From the NCBI GenBank assembly GCA_034231615.1, contig CM067314.1, positions 6,915,001-6,979,000 of the forward strand: a stretch of 64,000 nucleotides of DNA, in the 5' to 3' direction. The DNA comes from Meghimatium bilineatum (lineage: Eukaryota; Mollusca; Gastropoda; Stylommatophora; Philomycidae). Of this stretch, positions 23,395 to 33,857 are shown in pieces (the first letter of the stretch is position 1; every line of letters starts with the position of its first letter). A program made the translations under genes and the position numbers. Below the pieces are notes generated by a model. It had not been told where the DNA came from. It did no database searches and worked only from the letters and a program-made list of their open reading frames with translations.

Positions 23395-24156
23395 AAACCG
23401 CGGAGATTTTAGGAGATTCACAAGGAAGATTTTGGAGATTCACAAGGAAGATGTTAGGAGATTTTAGGAGATTCACAAGGAAGATGTTAGGAGATTTTAG
23501 AAGATTCACAAGGAAGATGTTAGGAGATTCACAAGGAAGATGTTAGGAGATTTTAGGAGATTCACAAGGAAGATGTTAGGAGATTCACAAGGAAGATGTT
23601 AGGAGATTTTAGGAGATTCACAAGAAAGATGTTAGGAGATTCACAAGGAAGATGTTAGGAGATTTTAGAAGATTCACAAGGAAGATGTTAGGAGATTTTA
23701 GAAGATTCACAAGGAAGATGTTAGGAGATTTTAGGAGATTCACAAGAAATATGTTAGGAGATTCACAAGGAAGATGTTAGGAGATTTTAGAAGATTCACA
23801 AGGAAGATGTTAGGAGATTTTAGAAGATTCACAAGGAAGATGTTAGGAGATTTTAGAAGATTCACAAGGAAGATCTTAGGAGATTTTAGGAGATTCACAA
23901 GAAAGATGTTAGGAGATTCACAAGGAAGATGTTAGGAGATTTTAGAAGATTCACAAGGAAGATCTTAGGAGATTTTAGAAGATTCACAAGGAAGATGTTA
24001 GGAGATTTTAGAAGATTCACAAGGAAGATGTTAGGAGATTTTAGAAGATTCACAAGGAAGATCTTAGGAGATAGTAGGAGATTCACAAGGAAGATGTTAG
24101 GAGATAGTAGGAGATTCACAAGGAAGATTACGTTTTGGGAAGAATGCGTCACATGA
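23395..24156. repeat. 33/23-bp minisatellite built from a LINE-H reading frame
   Basis: Main unit GGAGATTTTAGGAGATTCAC plus AAGGAAGATGTTA, 33 bp, encodes G-D-F-R-R-F-T-R-K-M-L. A 23-bp variant lacks ten bases. The array begins exactly where LINE-H codes GDFRRFTRK and ends with FTRKITFWEECVT-stop, the LINE-H terminus. The array is therefore an expansion of one coding segment of the element, not an independent satellite. Confidence 0.93.
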
Positions 24157-24440
24157 CAATAACATCATAGTCGTGATCTCCCTCTTGTTCTTCTTTCACG
24201 GAACTTTTCCTTCCATGATTACTCTTTCTAAACTATTGTGTCTCTTTATATGTCCAAAATGTTGCCAGCTTGTTTCTTGTTTAAATTATAGTTTTGAGGA
24301 ATTAGTTTACTTCTATGTTCATGTTTCTGAGGACGGATGTCTTGGTTCTTCTGTCTGTACATTCTTATGACGTTTCTATAAAATTTCATTTTGAATGTCG
24401 GTATTTTATTTACCATTGCGAATGTCATTGTCCACGTTTC
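24157..24440 (-). mobile_element. LINE-H-like coding remnant
   Basis: The minus strand contains FGHIKRHN-like and LERVIMEGKV-like sequence in broken frames. The plus strand shows CTTCCATGATTACTCTTTCT, parallel to CTTCCCTCCATTATTTGTCT at 9536. It lies head-on to the preceding plus-strand LINE-H. Confidence 0.55.
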
Positions 24441-24519
24441 ACAACGGCATGTTGCAACTGAAATACAATATCTTCTTAATTAATAGTTGTTATTTTGTTT
24501 TTCTGTTTGTTCGTTGCCA

Positions 24520-25605
24520 TATATATGTAACACAAAAACTCCACATTGTCACTTTTATATATGTAACACAAAAACTACACTTTGTCACTTTTATATATGT
24601 AACACAAAAACTCCACATTGTCACTTTTATATATGTAACACAAAAACTACACTTTGTCACTTTTATATATGTAACACAAAAACTACACTTTGTCACTTTT
24701 ATATATGTAACACAAAAACTACACTTTGTCACTTTTATATATGTAACACAAAAACTAGACTTTGTCACTTTTATATATGTAACACAAAAACTCCACTTTG
24801 TCACTTTTATATATGTAACACAAAAACTACACTTTGTCACTTTTATATATGTAACACAAAAACTCCACTTTGTCACTTTTATATATGTAACACAAAAACT
24901 ACACTTTGTCACTTTTATATATGTAACACAAAAACTCCACTTTGTCACTTTTATATATGTAACACAAAAACTACACTTTGTCACTTTTATATATGTAACA
25001 CAAAAACTCCACTTTGTCACTTTTATATATGTAACACAAAAACTCCACTTTGTCACTTTTATATATGTAACACAAAAACTCCACATTGTAACTTGTATAT
25101 ATGTAACACAAAAATTCCACATTGTCACTTTTATATATGTAACACAAATACTCCACATTGTAACTTGTATATATGTAACACAAAAAATACACTTTGTAAC
25201 TTGTATATATGTAACACAAAAACTCCACTTTGTAACTTGTATATATGTAACACAAAAACTCCACATAGTCACTTTTATATATGTAACACAAAAACTCCAC
25301 TTTGTAACTTGTATATATGTAACACAAAAACTCCACAATGTAACTTGTATATATGTAACACAAAAACTCCACAATGTAACTTGTATATATGTAACACAAA
25401 AACTCCACATAGTCACTTTTATATATGTAACACAAATACTCCACATTGTAACTTGTATATATGTAACACAAAAACTCCACATTGTCACCTGCATATATGT
25501 AACACAAAAACTCCACTTTGTAACTTGTATATATGTAACACAAATACTCCACATTGTAACTTGTATATATGTAACACACAAACTCCACATTGTCACTTAC
25601 TTATA
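24520..25605. repeat. 36-bp minisatellite, ~30 units, two homogenised domains
   Basis: Unit TATATATGTAACACAAAAAC plus TMCACTTTGTCACTTT, 36 bp. Up to about 25085 nearly all units end TCACTTT. From there on most units end TAACTTG. The multiple-of-three period gives false ORFs of up to 403 residues in several frames on both strands. Confidence 0.97.
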
Positions 25606-25812
25606 ACACAAAAATCCGTCTATGTTTTCTGAAATTAATCTAATCCGTCTATGTTTTCTGACATTAATCTAATCCGTCTATGTTTTCTGACATTAATCTA
25701 ATCCGTCTATGTTTTCTGACATTAATCTAATCCGTCTATGTTTTCTGACATTAATCTATTCCGTCTATGTTTTCTGACATTAATCTAATCCGTCTATGTT
25801 TTCTGACATTGA
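25606..25812. repeat. 29-bp minisatellite, 7 units
   Basis: Seven near-identical units of TCCGTCTATGTTTTCTGACA plus TTAATCTAA. Confidence 0.96.
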
Positions 25813-25860
25813 TTGGAACAAAAAAAAGAAGACACATTTTCTAGAACATGTAAGACCAGA

Positions 25861-25866
25861 TTTATT
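25861..25866 (-). terminator. Candidate poly(A) signal of the GPCR gene
   Basis: TTTATT on the plus strand is AATAAA on the minus strand, 174 bases beyond the GPCR stop codon. It is the first good hexamer downstream in this repeat-free stretch. Cleavage site not determined. Confidence 0.5.
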
Positions 25867-26039
25867 GTAATATCATCTCAGGACACAACACAGGTAAAAC
25901 TCAGAGTCAATGTGTGTTCTCAGTAAGTCATTCATCCGATCAGACGAACACACAGACAAGTCTGACCAATTAATTATCAGAGGGAGACTCTCAGGCCGAT
26001 CATACATTAACTAGTACAGTATTATCATGCGTATTTGTC

Positions 26040-27059
26040 TCATGTTAGGATCTGTGCAGAACATCGACATTGAGAGAACAGTTCCAAGAATACTTGCTTG
26101 TATTTGGAACTCATGCTTAGATACAACAAAATATTCACACTGGAATTAATAGCTTCAAACAAAAATGCAAATGACCATAAGGACATCAACAAATTTGCAT
26201 ATTTCCCAGTGATAGTAAAACCCGGAACCATAAACATTGCGGCGCATAGCAACATGCTGGGTAGATAACATGCTATAAGAATGCTAGCTATAAGGGCTAC
26301 AGTCCTACTTGTCTTCCTATCTCGTTGTGACACTGATTCATTCTTGTCTCTATCTGTACTTGACGCATTACGCCACGCCATCTTCTCTCCCAACTTCCGT
26401 ATTAATACTGCCGTAAGTATAACCACAGCCACAAATGACAGTACGGCGATAATAGCGTGGATAAATAACACAATAGATTCTACTTCAACTCTGTTACTGG
26501 TATACTTCAAACCTAGAAGAGTTTTGTTTTTGGCAGGGTAGAACTTCCAACCAATGTACGTTGTACAGAACATTGGAAAAATAGATAGGAGTATTACAGC
26601 ATAAATCAAAATTATAGCAACGATTGTTCTCCTGGGTGTGATAATCTGTTTGACGTGTAACGGAAACGCGATACAGATGCATCTCTCTGCTGTGATGTAG
26701 ACCGTAATTAGAAAAGTAATTCTGGCAAAACACTCTCGAGGGATACTTGCAGCGATGACTTGTACTTCAGAGGGGACTATGATTAGGTCTGCGTTCTCGA
26801 ATAGCGGGTTGACACAGATGTTGAACCATTGTTGCAAAAGCAAGCAGCAAAAATCGGACAGTGCCATAGAGAAAAAGCTTATATTGATAGTTGTATCCAG
26901 ACCCTGTTTATAGAATACTATCATATTGATAACGTTACCTATTGTCCCCAAAAGACTGACAAAACCAGTCAAGAATACAAAGTTCACGAGCTGAATAAGT
27001 TCGCCTTCTCTATTGGTGAGAAGACCAGCGCCGTGTGAATGACTAACGTTAGCCTCCAT
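26040..27059 (-). CDS. Class A GPCR, molluscan chemosensory-receptor type
   Basis: A single uninterrupted 339-residue frame encodes a rhodopsin-like seven-helix receptor of the plasma membrane, expected to signal through G proteins. The ligand is unknown. Visible landmarks: N-glycosylation site N4-V-S; TM1 about 22-50 with G41-N42; TM2 about 56-80 with D69; C110 at the top of TM3; E125-R126-C127 in place of DRY; TM4 about 145-167, lacking the usual Trp; TM5 about 193-222; a basic third loop (RKLGEK, RDRKTSR); TM6 about 252-276 with C264-Y-L-P267 (CWxP variant); TM7 about 287-313 ending N309-I-L-L-Y313, an NPxxY variant without Pro. The short tail holds C331 and C333, possible palmitoylation sites. 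The ATG at 27059 gives a normal short N-terminus. Being intronless and solitary fits the lineage-expanded receptors of gastropods. A peptide receptor is the main alternative. No break or stop is seen. Confidence 0.88.
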   Translation of the reverse strand: MEANVSHSHGAGLLTNREGELIQLVNFVFLTGFVSLLGTIGNVINMIVFYKQGLDTTINISFFSMALSDFCCLLLQQWFNICVNPLFENADLIIVPSEVQVIAASIPRECFARITFLITVYITAERCICIAFPLHVKQIITPRRTIVAIILIYAVILLSIFPMFCTTYIGWKFYPAKNKTLLGLKYTSNRVEVESIVLFIHAIIAVLSFVAVVILTAVLIRKLGEKMAWRNASSTDRDKNESVSQRDRKTSRTVALIASILIACYLPSMLLCAAMFMVPGFTITGKYANLLMSLWSFAFLFEAINSSVNILLYLSMSSKYKQVFLELFSQCRCSAQILT

Positions 27060-28554
27060 ACCTTCTTGTGATGCTCAGTTTATGCAATGATCAAGTAACA
27101 AACTGCAACACACCTCATAAGAAAGCTCAGATAATCAATATAAATCAATGACAAAATTGAATGTATCTATTGTTAGACTCATATTTGCTAGCTGCATTTC
27201 TTATGATTGTTGTCACTTCATGTACCGAGAAAAAGTCCATATTCTATTATATAAGTTCTGCATAAAAATTGTGGGAATATCTTGCAAAACGTAAGAAAGC
27301 TTAAAACACTTCTAGGTATACCTTACAGCCAAATCTTAGCCCTCGGTACAGTTGGAAGAGTAATGTGTAGTATTTCGGAGACTAAGTACTAATTCGTAGT
27401 TTAGTCTTAGTCGATCTTACTGTTGGTAAATGAGAGGGATGTCAAGTCTGAGTCGATCTTACTTTGGCGATCACCTAATAATAGGGGTGTCAAGTAGAAC
27501 GCTCAAATTACGATGTGATATTTATCATAATTATTTGACAGAAAATGTGACACGACAAGAACATAACTAGTGGTTGTATCTGAATAGGTCAACATCATAT
27601 TATTACCACATACGACCTACGACAAGACAGACACCTGCAGACAAGACACGATAATTAGAATATAATAAATAATGAAACAGGTTGAAAACATTTCATAACT
27701 TGTCTTCTCGTGTCCATTATTTAATTCTAACTAATTTGCTAGCATCTAGTTATTTTGTTCTGACAATGTCCTCATAAAATCCTAAAAGCCACTTTTCTCT
27801 GACTAAATTGGTTTACAAATGCACTTATTACGCCGCCTGCTAAAAATCAATGACAAGTATTCATACGGAAGTAAAATCACCAATGTTAAACGATACTCCT
27901 GAATAGAGATTACCACTACAGGTATCGATCTACCACTGAGAAATATTCGCACTTGTGAGTACAACAGTGACTATTTTCTGATACTTTCCGAGAAATCTTT
28001 ATTTATTTGTCGTACAAATAACAGCATTCTCCTACTTAAGTTAGCCTTATTTTATCTAAAGACTGACAGAAATTACCCCAACGATTGACATCCTGTTTCT
28101 ACCTTAATCGTTTAGATTCTTGGTACACTAATCATAAACTACAGTACAGAGGAGTGTCCGTAAATACAGCATATACATACACATCTATCTGTATGTCTGT
28201 ATGTGTATGTGTCATACACATGAGTAAGAAATATGAAATTCTGTAGCAAACAGACGAGACAATCCTGTACACACGAACAAACACACCAACTTGCAATCAG
28301 GGTTGCCAAAATAACTGGAACTATTTGCGGAAAAATGGGAGATAGAAATGGTCAAACCTTTTTAATTCTATATAAGTTGCTTAAACATGATAAGTAAAGT
28401 ACAATTTCTGAGGAATTCAATTGAAGGCTTTTTACTCGGAACTTTCTGATGCAAAGTAAACTTTAATCTCTTGCCAATTGAGGAGAATATTTAACATTGC
28501 ATTTCCTTTTACAAGTCATTTAGTTTTTGAAGTTTTTCTGAAATGTTAAAAGTA
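27060..28554. other. Repeat-poor flank upstream of the GPCR
   Basis: AT-rich, largely unique sequence expected to hold the receptor's promoter and any 5' UTR exon. I cannot point to a defended TATA box or start site. A short direct repeat of GTCGATCTTACT words occurs at about 27410-27465. No other gene is seen. Confidence 0.45.
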
Positions 28555-28965
28555 CTTCATTATATAAACAGGCAACATGGATGAAGTGAAGAGACAATAT
28601 TAACACGTAACATAGATGAACCGAAGAGACAATATTAACACACAACATAGATGAACTGAAGAGACAATATTAACACACAACATAGATGAACTGAAGAGAC
28701 AATATTAACACGCAACATAGATGAACCGAAGAGACAATATTAACACACAACATAGATGAACTGAAGAGACAATATTCACACACAACATAGATGAACTGAA
28801 GAGACAATATTAACACACAACATAGATGAACTGAAGAGACAATATTAACACACAACATAGATGAACTGAAGAGACAATATTCACACACAACATAGATGAA
28901 CTGAAGAGACAATATTCACACACAACATAGATGAACTGAAGAGACAATATTAACACACAACAGCC
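28555..28965. repeat. 35-bp minisatellite
   Basis: About 11 units of AACATAGATGAACTGAAGAG plus ACAATATTAACACAC. Units alternate between TTAACAC and TTCACAC variants. Confidence 0.96.
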
Positions 28966-29019
28966 ATCAATGTGAAGATCTGAAAGCGAACCATGAAGAC
29001 AACTTCATAGACTTTGACC

Positions 29020-29740
29020 ATGCTTTCATCATCATCATGTGTCATGCCGGCTGGCGTAGGCGATTATGGTGCTCCACAGCTCTGTCTCAATTATTATGTA
29101 TCAGGTTTGTTGTTGTTTCCCTGCCGTGATAGGTTGACAAACTAATATTTATCACGTTGTCGCCCTCTGTCTATGTTGCCCTCAATCTTGCCTGTTGTGT
29201 CTATGTTCTCCAAACCTCCTTGTCTAATAACGTGACCAAAAAATGAAGATGGTCTTTTCTTATATTTTCGACTAACTTCCATCTCGATTTGACTCTTTCA
29301 ACACCTCCACCTTAGTTGTTCTGGCAGTCCGTGGTATTCTCAGAATTCTTCTGTAGAACCACATCTCTATTGTCTCTAATTTACCACTTTCCAGTTTGTT
29401 TATTGTCCAAGACTCGCACCCATTCATATATTAGTATAAGAGCTGTATAGCACTGAAGAACTCTCTTTCTGACCTAATGACAAGGTCATATTACACAATA
29501 TATTTTTCATTTTTCTGAATGTTGTTTTTGCCTGCCCTATTCTACATCTTATTTCGGTTGAACTTCTTCCATCTGCTGTAATCGATGTACCTAGATATTT
29601 GAACTGGCACACCTGTTTCAATACTTTATCATTCATTTTGATCTTGCACGTTGTGGTGTTTTGTTTCTTTGAAGTAACAATTACTTCTGTTTTCTTGATG
29701 TTTAGCAAGATGCCTTTCTCTTTACTTTTCTTCATACTTT
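29020..29740 (-). mobile_element. LINE-E, 5'-truncated copy with reverse-transcriptase end
   Basis: The minus strand encodes NIKKTEVIVTSKK, CQFKYLGTSITADGRSSTEI and RCRIGQAKTTFRKMKNIL, the region just after the reverse-transcriptase catalytic loop (K-T-E and YLG motifs) in non-LTR elements. It continues to a TGATGATGATGA tail shared with 2284-2580. Frameshifts separate thumb and C-terminus. No catalytic YADD region remains. Confidence 0.82.
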
Positions 29741-29754
29741 TGTTTGTCCTTTTT

Positions 29755-30016
29755 GGTACTGGTTTTATTATTAATTATTTTATTAATTATTTAACGATTT
29801 TAATTATTATTAACCAAATAATTAAGTAACTAACTAAAAATCATTTATAGTTAAATAAATAAATGAAAACCAACAATAACTAAATAAATAACTTAAAACC
29901 AACAATAACTAAATAAATAACTTAAAACCAACAATAAATAAATAAATAACTTAAAACCAACAATAACTAAATAAATAAATAAATTACTGAATACCAACAA
30001 TAAATAAATATCTAAC
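29755..30016. repeat. AT-rich ~29-bp minisatellite
   Basis: Irregular units of ATAAATAACTTAAAACCAAC, preceded by degenerate TTATTAATTATT words. It continues after the SINE at 30150-30215 as ACTAACTAAATAAC words. Confidence 0.85.
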
Positions 30017-30018
30017 TT

Positions 30019-30152
30019 CATCTTTTGCGTTCATTCTCGAACTTCAGCAGATTAGCTGGATTCAGTGCGGAGGACGAACATGTTATGTCGTGGTTCACAG
30101 CTTGGCTGAAATATCTGCGCCTTCGACATGACACATCCGATTTCTATCTAAA
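30019..30152 (-). mobile_element. GAA-tailed SINE-like element, truncated
   Basis: The reverse complement begins AATCGGATGTGTCATGTCGA and ends GAATGAACGCAAAAGATGAA. It lies inside the AT-rich tandem repeat, another case of insertion into a minisatellite. Confidence 0.7.
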
Positions 30153-30224
30153 CTATATCTATATAAATAACTAACCATTTATTTAAACTATCGAACTAAC
30201 TAAATAACTATCGTTTCTTGTCTT

Positions 30225-30355
30225 ATCTTGTTCTATCCATGTGTGCCGATAGGCGTCAGGTGAGCCGAAGTCTTGTTCTATCCATGTGTACCGCTAGGTG
30301 TCAGGTGAGTCGAAGTCTTGTTCTATCCATGTGTACCGATAGGCGTCAGAAAATT
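30225..30355. repeat. 45-bp tandem repeat, 3 units
   Basis: Three units of CTTGTTCTATCCATGTGTAC continuing CGATAGGCGTCAGGTGAGTC. Confidence 0.93.
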
Positions 30356-30529
30356 GATTTGTCATAATGTACTTACACAAATAGGGCAAATACCATAAAA
30401 GCTGTGTGGTTTTCAGTTCAGTTACATGTCAATCATATCTGAACTTCCTAACATTTTGAAGTAAGTGCAACATTACCAATGAATTATATAACAAGTATAT
30501 AAATTGTACTCCATTAAGTGTTACGCGGT

Positions 30530-30575
30530 TCGCGGCGCTACGCGGCTCCCCTGATATGCACTCAAGAGTTAGTTA
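30530..30575 (-). mobile_element. Fragment of tRNA-derived SINE
   Basis: GCGCTACGCGGCTCCCCTGA matches the 5' end of the SINE at 31325-31345 (minus). Only about 40 bases remain. Confidence 0.5.
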
Positions 30576-30579
30576 GTTT

Positions 30580-30845
30580 GTACTTTCGTGCCACCGGCAG
30601 CACATAGGACAGAGGCTGTGATTCTTCATGCGTTGTGGTCCGCTGCCTGTACTTTAAGTTCTTGTATGGACTTGCAACCTATTTTTTTCTCCTTCTTTAA
30701 GTATGGTGCTTTTTAGGGTAATTTGTGTTGTCCTCTTTTTCTTTTCCCCTCAGGTATTCACATAAGCCCTTTCTGTTTCAGTCTGTTTTCATCTAGTCTA
30801 AGAACGTGTCCCAGGTATTTCCATCTGCGCTTTCTTATAACATTT
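30580..30845 (-). mobile_element. LINE-B 3' end
   Basis: The minus strand gives KRRWKYLGHVLRLDENRLKQ, then PEGKRKRGQ and a C-terminus ending ASVLCAAGGT in broken frames. This parallels LINE-B at 43086 (VSALCAAYGPGGT) and 56650 (LTYALCANAK). Confidence 0.65.
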
Positions 30846-31010
30846 GAAACATATTCTTGCTATGTTTTATTTGAAACATATTCTTGCTATGTTTTATTTG
30901 AAACATATTCTTGCTATGTTTTATTTGAAACATATTCTTGCTATGTTTTATTTGAAACATATTCTTGCTATGTTTTATTTGAAACATATTCTTGCTATGT
31001 TTTATTTCGT
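30845..31010. repeat. 27-bp minisatellite, 6 units
   Basis: Six essentially identical units of GAAACATATTCTTGCTATGT plus TTTATTT. The first unit overlaps the end of the LINE-B remnant, whose sequence CATTTGAAAC- may have seeded it. Confidence 0.96.
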
Positions 31011-31029
31011 AGGTCGTTATTTATACTCT

Positions 31030-31345
31030 ACTAAGTGTAAAGTAAGTAAAGTAACACATAACATTTATTAATGATACAAGGGTGTGAGATGTTAGGGATC
31101 TCACATTTCAGTGGCTCTGCAAATGAGGGCGGTAGCCATCTCCTCTCCTTCGCAGTCTTTACTTCCTAGATTTAAGTAGATTTCCTAGATTTACTTCCCG
31201 GTACCAATTTAAGGTTGGGTGGACCCAGGAGCCGTTGTGATCTGAAAAAATGTTCTACTGAACTGGGGAATGAACCCAGTACCACTCATATGCGAAACCA
31301 GTGCTCTAACCACTGCGCTAACTACTGCGCTACGTGGCTCCCCTG
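31030..31345 (-). mobile_element. tRNA-derived SINE (first family)
   Basis: The minus strand starts GGGAGCCACGTAGCGCAGTA with a duplicated A-box region, then a B-box-like GGGTTCATTCCCC. It is homologous to 32848-33120 and 58477-58739 over the full body, with a short internal duplication (TAGATTTACTTCC words) near 31170-31200. Confidence 0.82.
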
Positions 31346-31879
31346 ATGTGTACTGAAGTTCAAATGCAACATTTGCAGCGATAAAATGGAAACAGCTGCA
31401 AACGAAGATATAATAGAAGATAAAATCATCTCCATGCTTCTACAGTATCAGTAATGGCATGTTTGGGTAAATGATATTCACAAATTGAGACATCACTCAA
31501 TGAAATGTCAAACTAATGGAGAACGGCATTCATAATTCTCAACATTTGCAATGAGTTTTATGAAATTGATAAGAAATATCTCAAATCTAAATTTATCGAT
31601 AATTTAAAATTAACCAACAGCTGTGCTCCAGATTTAATTTGATGTATTAACGCTAAAAACGTGACATCAAACTACGCTAAAAACGTGACATCAGACTGCG
31701 TCTGGCAATGTGAACAAGTTTGTGAAGAAATTTGGTACATAATTCTTGCATGTTTGAGGATACATGCGATTACAACACAGGAATAACATAGAGGCTAAAA
31801 ACTGATTTTATCGTGTATATGTTATCGTGTATATGATAGCGTATATATCGTGTATATGTTATCGTATCACGTTTGTTAT
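31346..31879. other. Unassigned sequence
   Basis: No gene seen. Small repeats of CGTGTATATGTTAT occur at about 31810-31870. Confidence 0.4.
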
Positions 31880-31978
31880 CTTGTTCTATAACTGTGTTCT
31901 ATATCTAATGTTTGCATAGATAAGTCTCTATGTTCTATAACTACGAATTACTTAGAGAAAGCTGTTCTTCTTCTTCAG

Positions 31979-32117
31979 CGGTCATTCTCAAACTCCTGTT
32001 GGATCTCTGGTGTAGCAGGACCATGATCCATTCTAGGATTCCAGCAGGATGTAGTCTAGAGAATGGAAATGCGCTGTGTCGGTGTTTTATTTGATCCGAC
32101 ACATCCGTCTTCAGTGA
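31979..32117 (-). mobile_element. GAA-tailed SINE-like element, short subfamily
   Basis: The minus strand begins TGAAGACGGATGTGTCGGAT and ends GAATGACCGCTGAAGAAGAA. The flanks GAGAAAGCTGTTCT and GAGAAATCTGTTCT look like a 14-bp target-site duplication with one mismatch, although the target is itself a tandem repeat. Confidence 0.78.
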
Positions 32118-32246
32118 GGAGAAATCTGTTCTATTACTAAGACTTGCATACATAAATCTATCTGTTCTATAACTTAGACTTAAATAGGTAAATTTGTTCT
32201 ATAACTAAGACTTAAAGAGATTAATCTCTCTGTTCTAAATATAAGA

Positions 32247-32836
32247 ATAAATAGACCAGCTATCCGCCTCATATGGCGCAGAAATCACCCTCCAATGGAT
32301 ACCTAGCCATGCCCGAGTCCCTGTAATGAAATGGCTGATAAACTAGCCAAGAGAGGAGCTTCCCCCCTCCCGTTCTCTCCAAAAATGTCTCTAACATGCA
32401 AGCAAATCCTAAGAAACAACTACAGGCAAGAATGGTTACAACAGTGGGTCAGCTCAAAGACTGGACGCTCACTATATGAACACCAACAGAAACCCAATCC
32501 AATGGATCCTCTGTAACAACTCGAGCGAGCAGACTAGTCTCACATTCCAACTAAGAACAGGCAATGCCCCCGTTAATAGACACATGAACAGAATAAACCC
32601 ATTACACGAACCAAATTGCAGACACTGCAACACGCAAGAGGAGACTGTTGAACACCTACTACTGCAATGCCAAAAACTAACAGACATCCGACAAGAACTA
32701 TTACCACCACTTCCAGCTATACACAACACACTCTACACAACTGCACCACAACTGAGGAAAGCATGTGCAGTCGCCAGAAGGGCTATGGGCTGTCAAGAGC
32801 TTCCTGCTCACAGCGAAAGGGATTGAATCATCACCA
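32247..32836 (+). mobile_element. LINE-I fragment: RNase H end and zinc-knuckle C-terminus
   Basis: Plus-strand frames encode AEITLQWIPSHARVP, then after a one-base deletion NEMADKLAKRGASPLPFSPK, the end of an RNase H domain (H of PSH, and the last Asp in MADKLAK). A second frameshift leads to SEQTSLTFQLRTGNAPVNRH, CRHCNTQEETVEHLLLQC (Cys-Cys-His-Cys) and RKACAVARRAMG. It is a dead 5'-truncated element ending in ATCATCACCATCAT. RNase H after the RT is characteristic of the I superfamily of LINEs. Confidence 0.85.
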
Positions 32837-32847
32837 TCATAACAGAT

Positions 32848-33120
32848 GGGAGCCGCGTTAGCGCAGTGGTTAGCGCACTGGCTTCGCATATGAGTGGTCC
32901 TGGGTTCATTCCCCAGTTGAGGCGGACATGTTTTCAGATCGCAACGGCTCCCAGGTCGACCCAGCCTTAAATGGGTACCGGATTAATCCGGGAAGTAAAG
33001 ACTGCGAGGGAGAGGAGATGGCTACCGCCCTCATATGCAGAGCATGTGAAATGTGAGATCGCTAACATCTCACACCCCTACGGCATTAATACATGCTATG
33101 GGTTACTTTACTTTTTTTTT
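32848..33120 (+). mobile_element. tRNA-derived SINE with 11-bp TSD
   Basis: Perfect flanking repeat ATCATAACAGA (32836-32846 and 33121-33131). A-box-like TAGCGCAGTGG at 32859-32869 and B-box-like GGTTCATTCC at 32903-32912 sit in a tRNA-like head. The body contains GGGAAGTAAAGACTGCGAGG and the 3' end is TTACTTTAC followed by a T run. The T run at the end is unusual for a LINE-mobilised SINE with a poly(A) tail and may be the Pol III terminator. Confidence 0.88.
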
Positions 33121-33180
33121 ATCATAACAGAACTACATAGATTAATCTCTGTGTTTTATAACTGAGACTTATATAAATAA

Positions 33181-33857
33181 ATCACTACTATTTCTACAAT
33201 TTATGTTAGTGCAAACTTTCTTTGAGGGAGCACAAGGTGTATTTTTACTGAGGCCTAAAGTCTATCAGGATGCCGTTGGTCTCGACAATACTTATACTTC
33301 CGACGGTCGCGGGTCGGCGCTATGGCGTCGGCAGGTTTTAATTTTAACTTTACTTTCACGTGGTACACTAGATCGGCTTTACTAGATTTGAACTCATGGC
33401 AAATGGATTGTGTGGATGTCACGCTAATCAACGCGCTCAACTAGACACAAGTTGAGTCAAATCACAGTAAGATACTATGGTGGACATACAAAAAACCAAA
33501 TAATATGACAGTCTTTCACGTTAGTTAGTCGTTGGATCATCGTCATTGCACTCTGGACAAGTCCATAGGTGCTCAGATCTCTCCTTGAGTGTATCCGCGA
33601 TAATACGTTAACTGGCGGTTCCAGTACGTCGTTGATTGATCATTCTTTCTTTCCCACGAAACCGCTCCTTTCGAGTGCGACACGAGAAGAATGAGAAAAG
33701 CAGTAAACAAAACAAGATGAGAATATGTCAGCAATGAAGAAATCAGAAATTTTGTGAAATCTATCTGTTATGAAATGTGGACCCGACCGTCGGCAGATAT
33801 AGAAGACCTAACTGCTAAACGTAAACAACCCTTCATACAGTACGTTCGTGATTATTG
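33181..33857. other. Unassigned sequence
   Basis: A GC-richer part at 33240-33420 (CGACGGTCGCGGGTCGGCGC) may be a dispersed element, but I cannot match it inside this window. No gene supported. Confidence 0.35.

Larger units (their letters stand above)
31880..33180. repeat. ~33-bp minisatellite split by three retroelements
   Basis: Units containing CTGTTCTATAACTAAGACTT and AWATAGATWAATCT lie at 31880-31975, 32120-32250 and 33121-33180. The intervening DNA is a SINE-like element, a LINE fragment and a tRNA-derived SINE. Confidence 0.85.

Noticed and set aside
24395-25632. ORFs of 205-403 residues resembling repeat proteins
   Set aside because: The 36-bp unit is a multiple of three with no stop. 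Frames on both strands are open equally, and unit changes show no codon-level constraint.
26281-26733. Other-frame ORFs within the GPCR (86 aa plus, 79 aa minus)
   Set aside because: Shadows of the receptor reading frame, without domains.
32848-32920. Functional tRNA gene
   Set aside because: A- and B-box-like sequences are present, but the cloverleaf is not intact and the sequence continues into a SINE body with target duplication. The same applies to 9803, 31345, 36575 and 58739.
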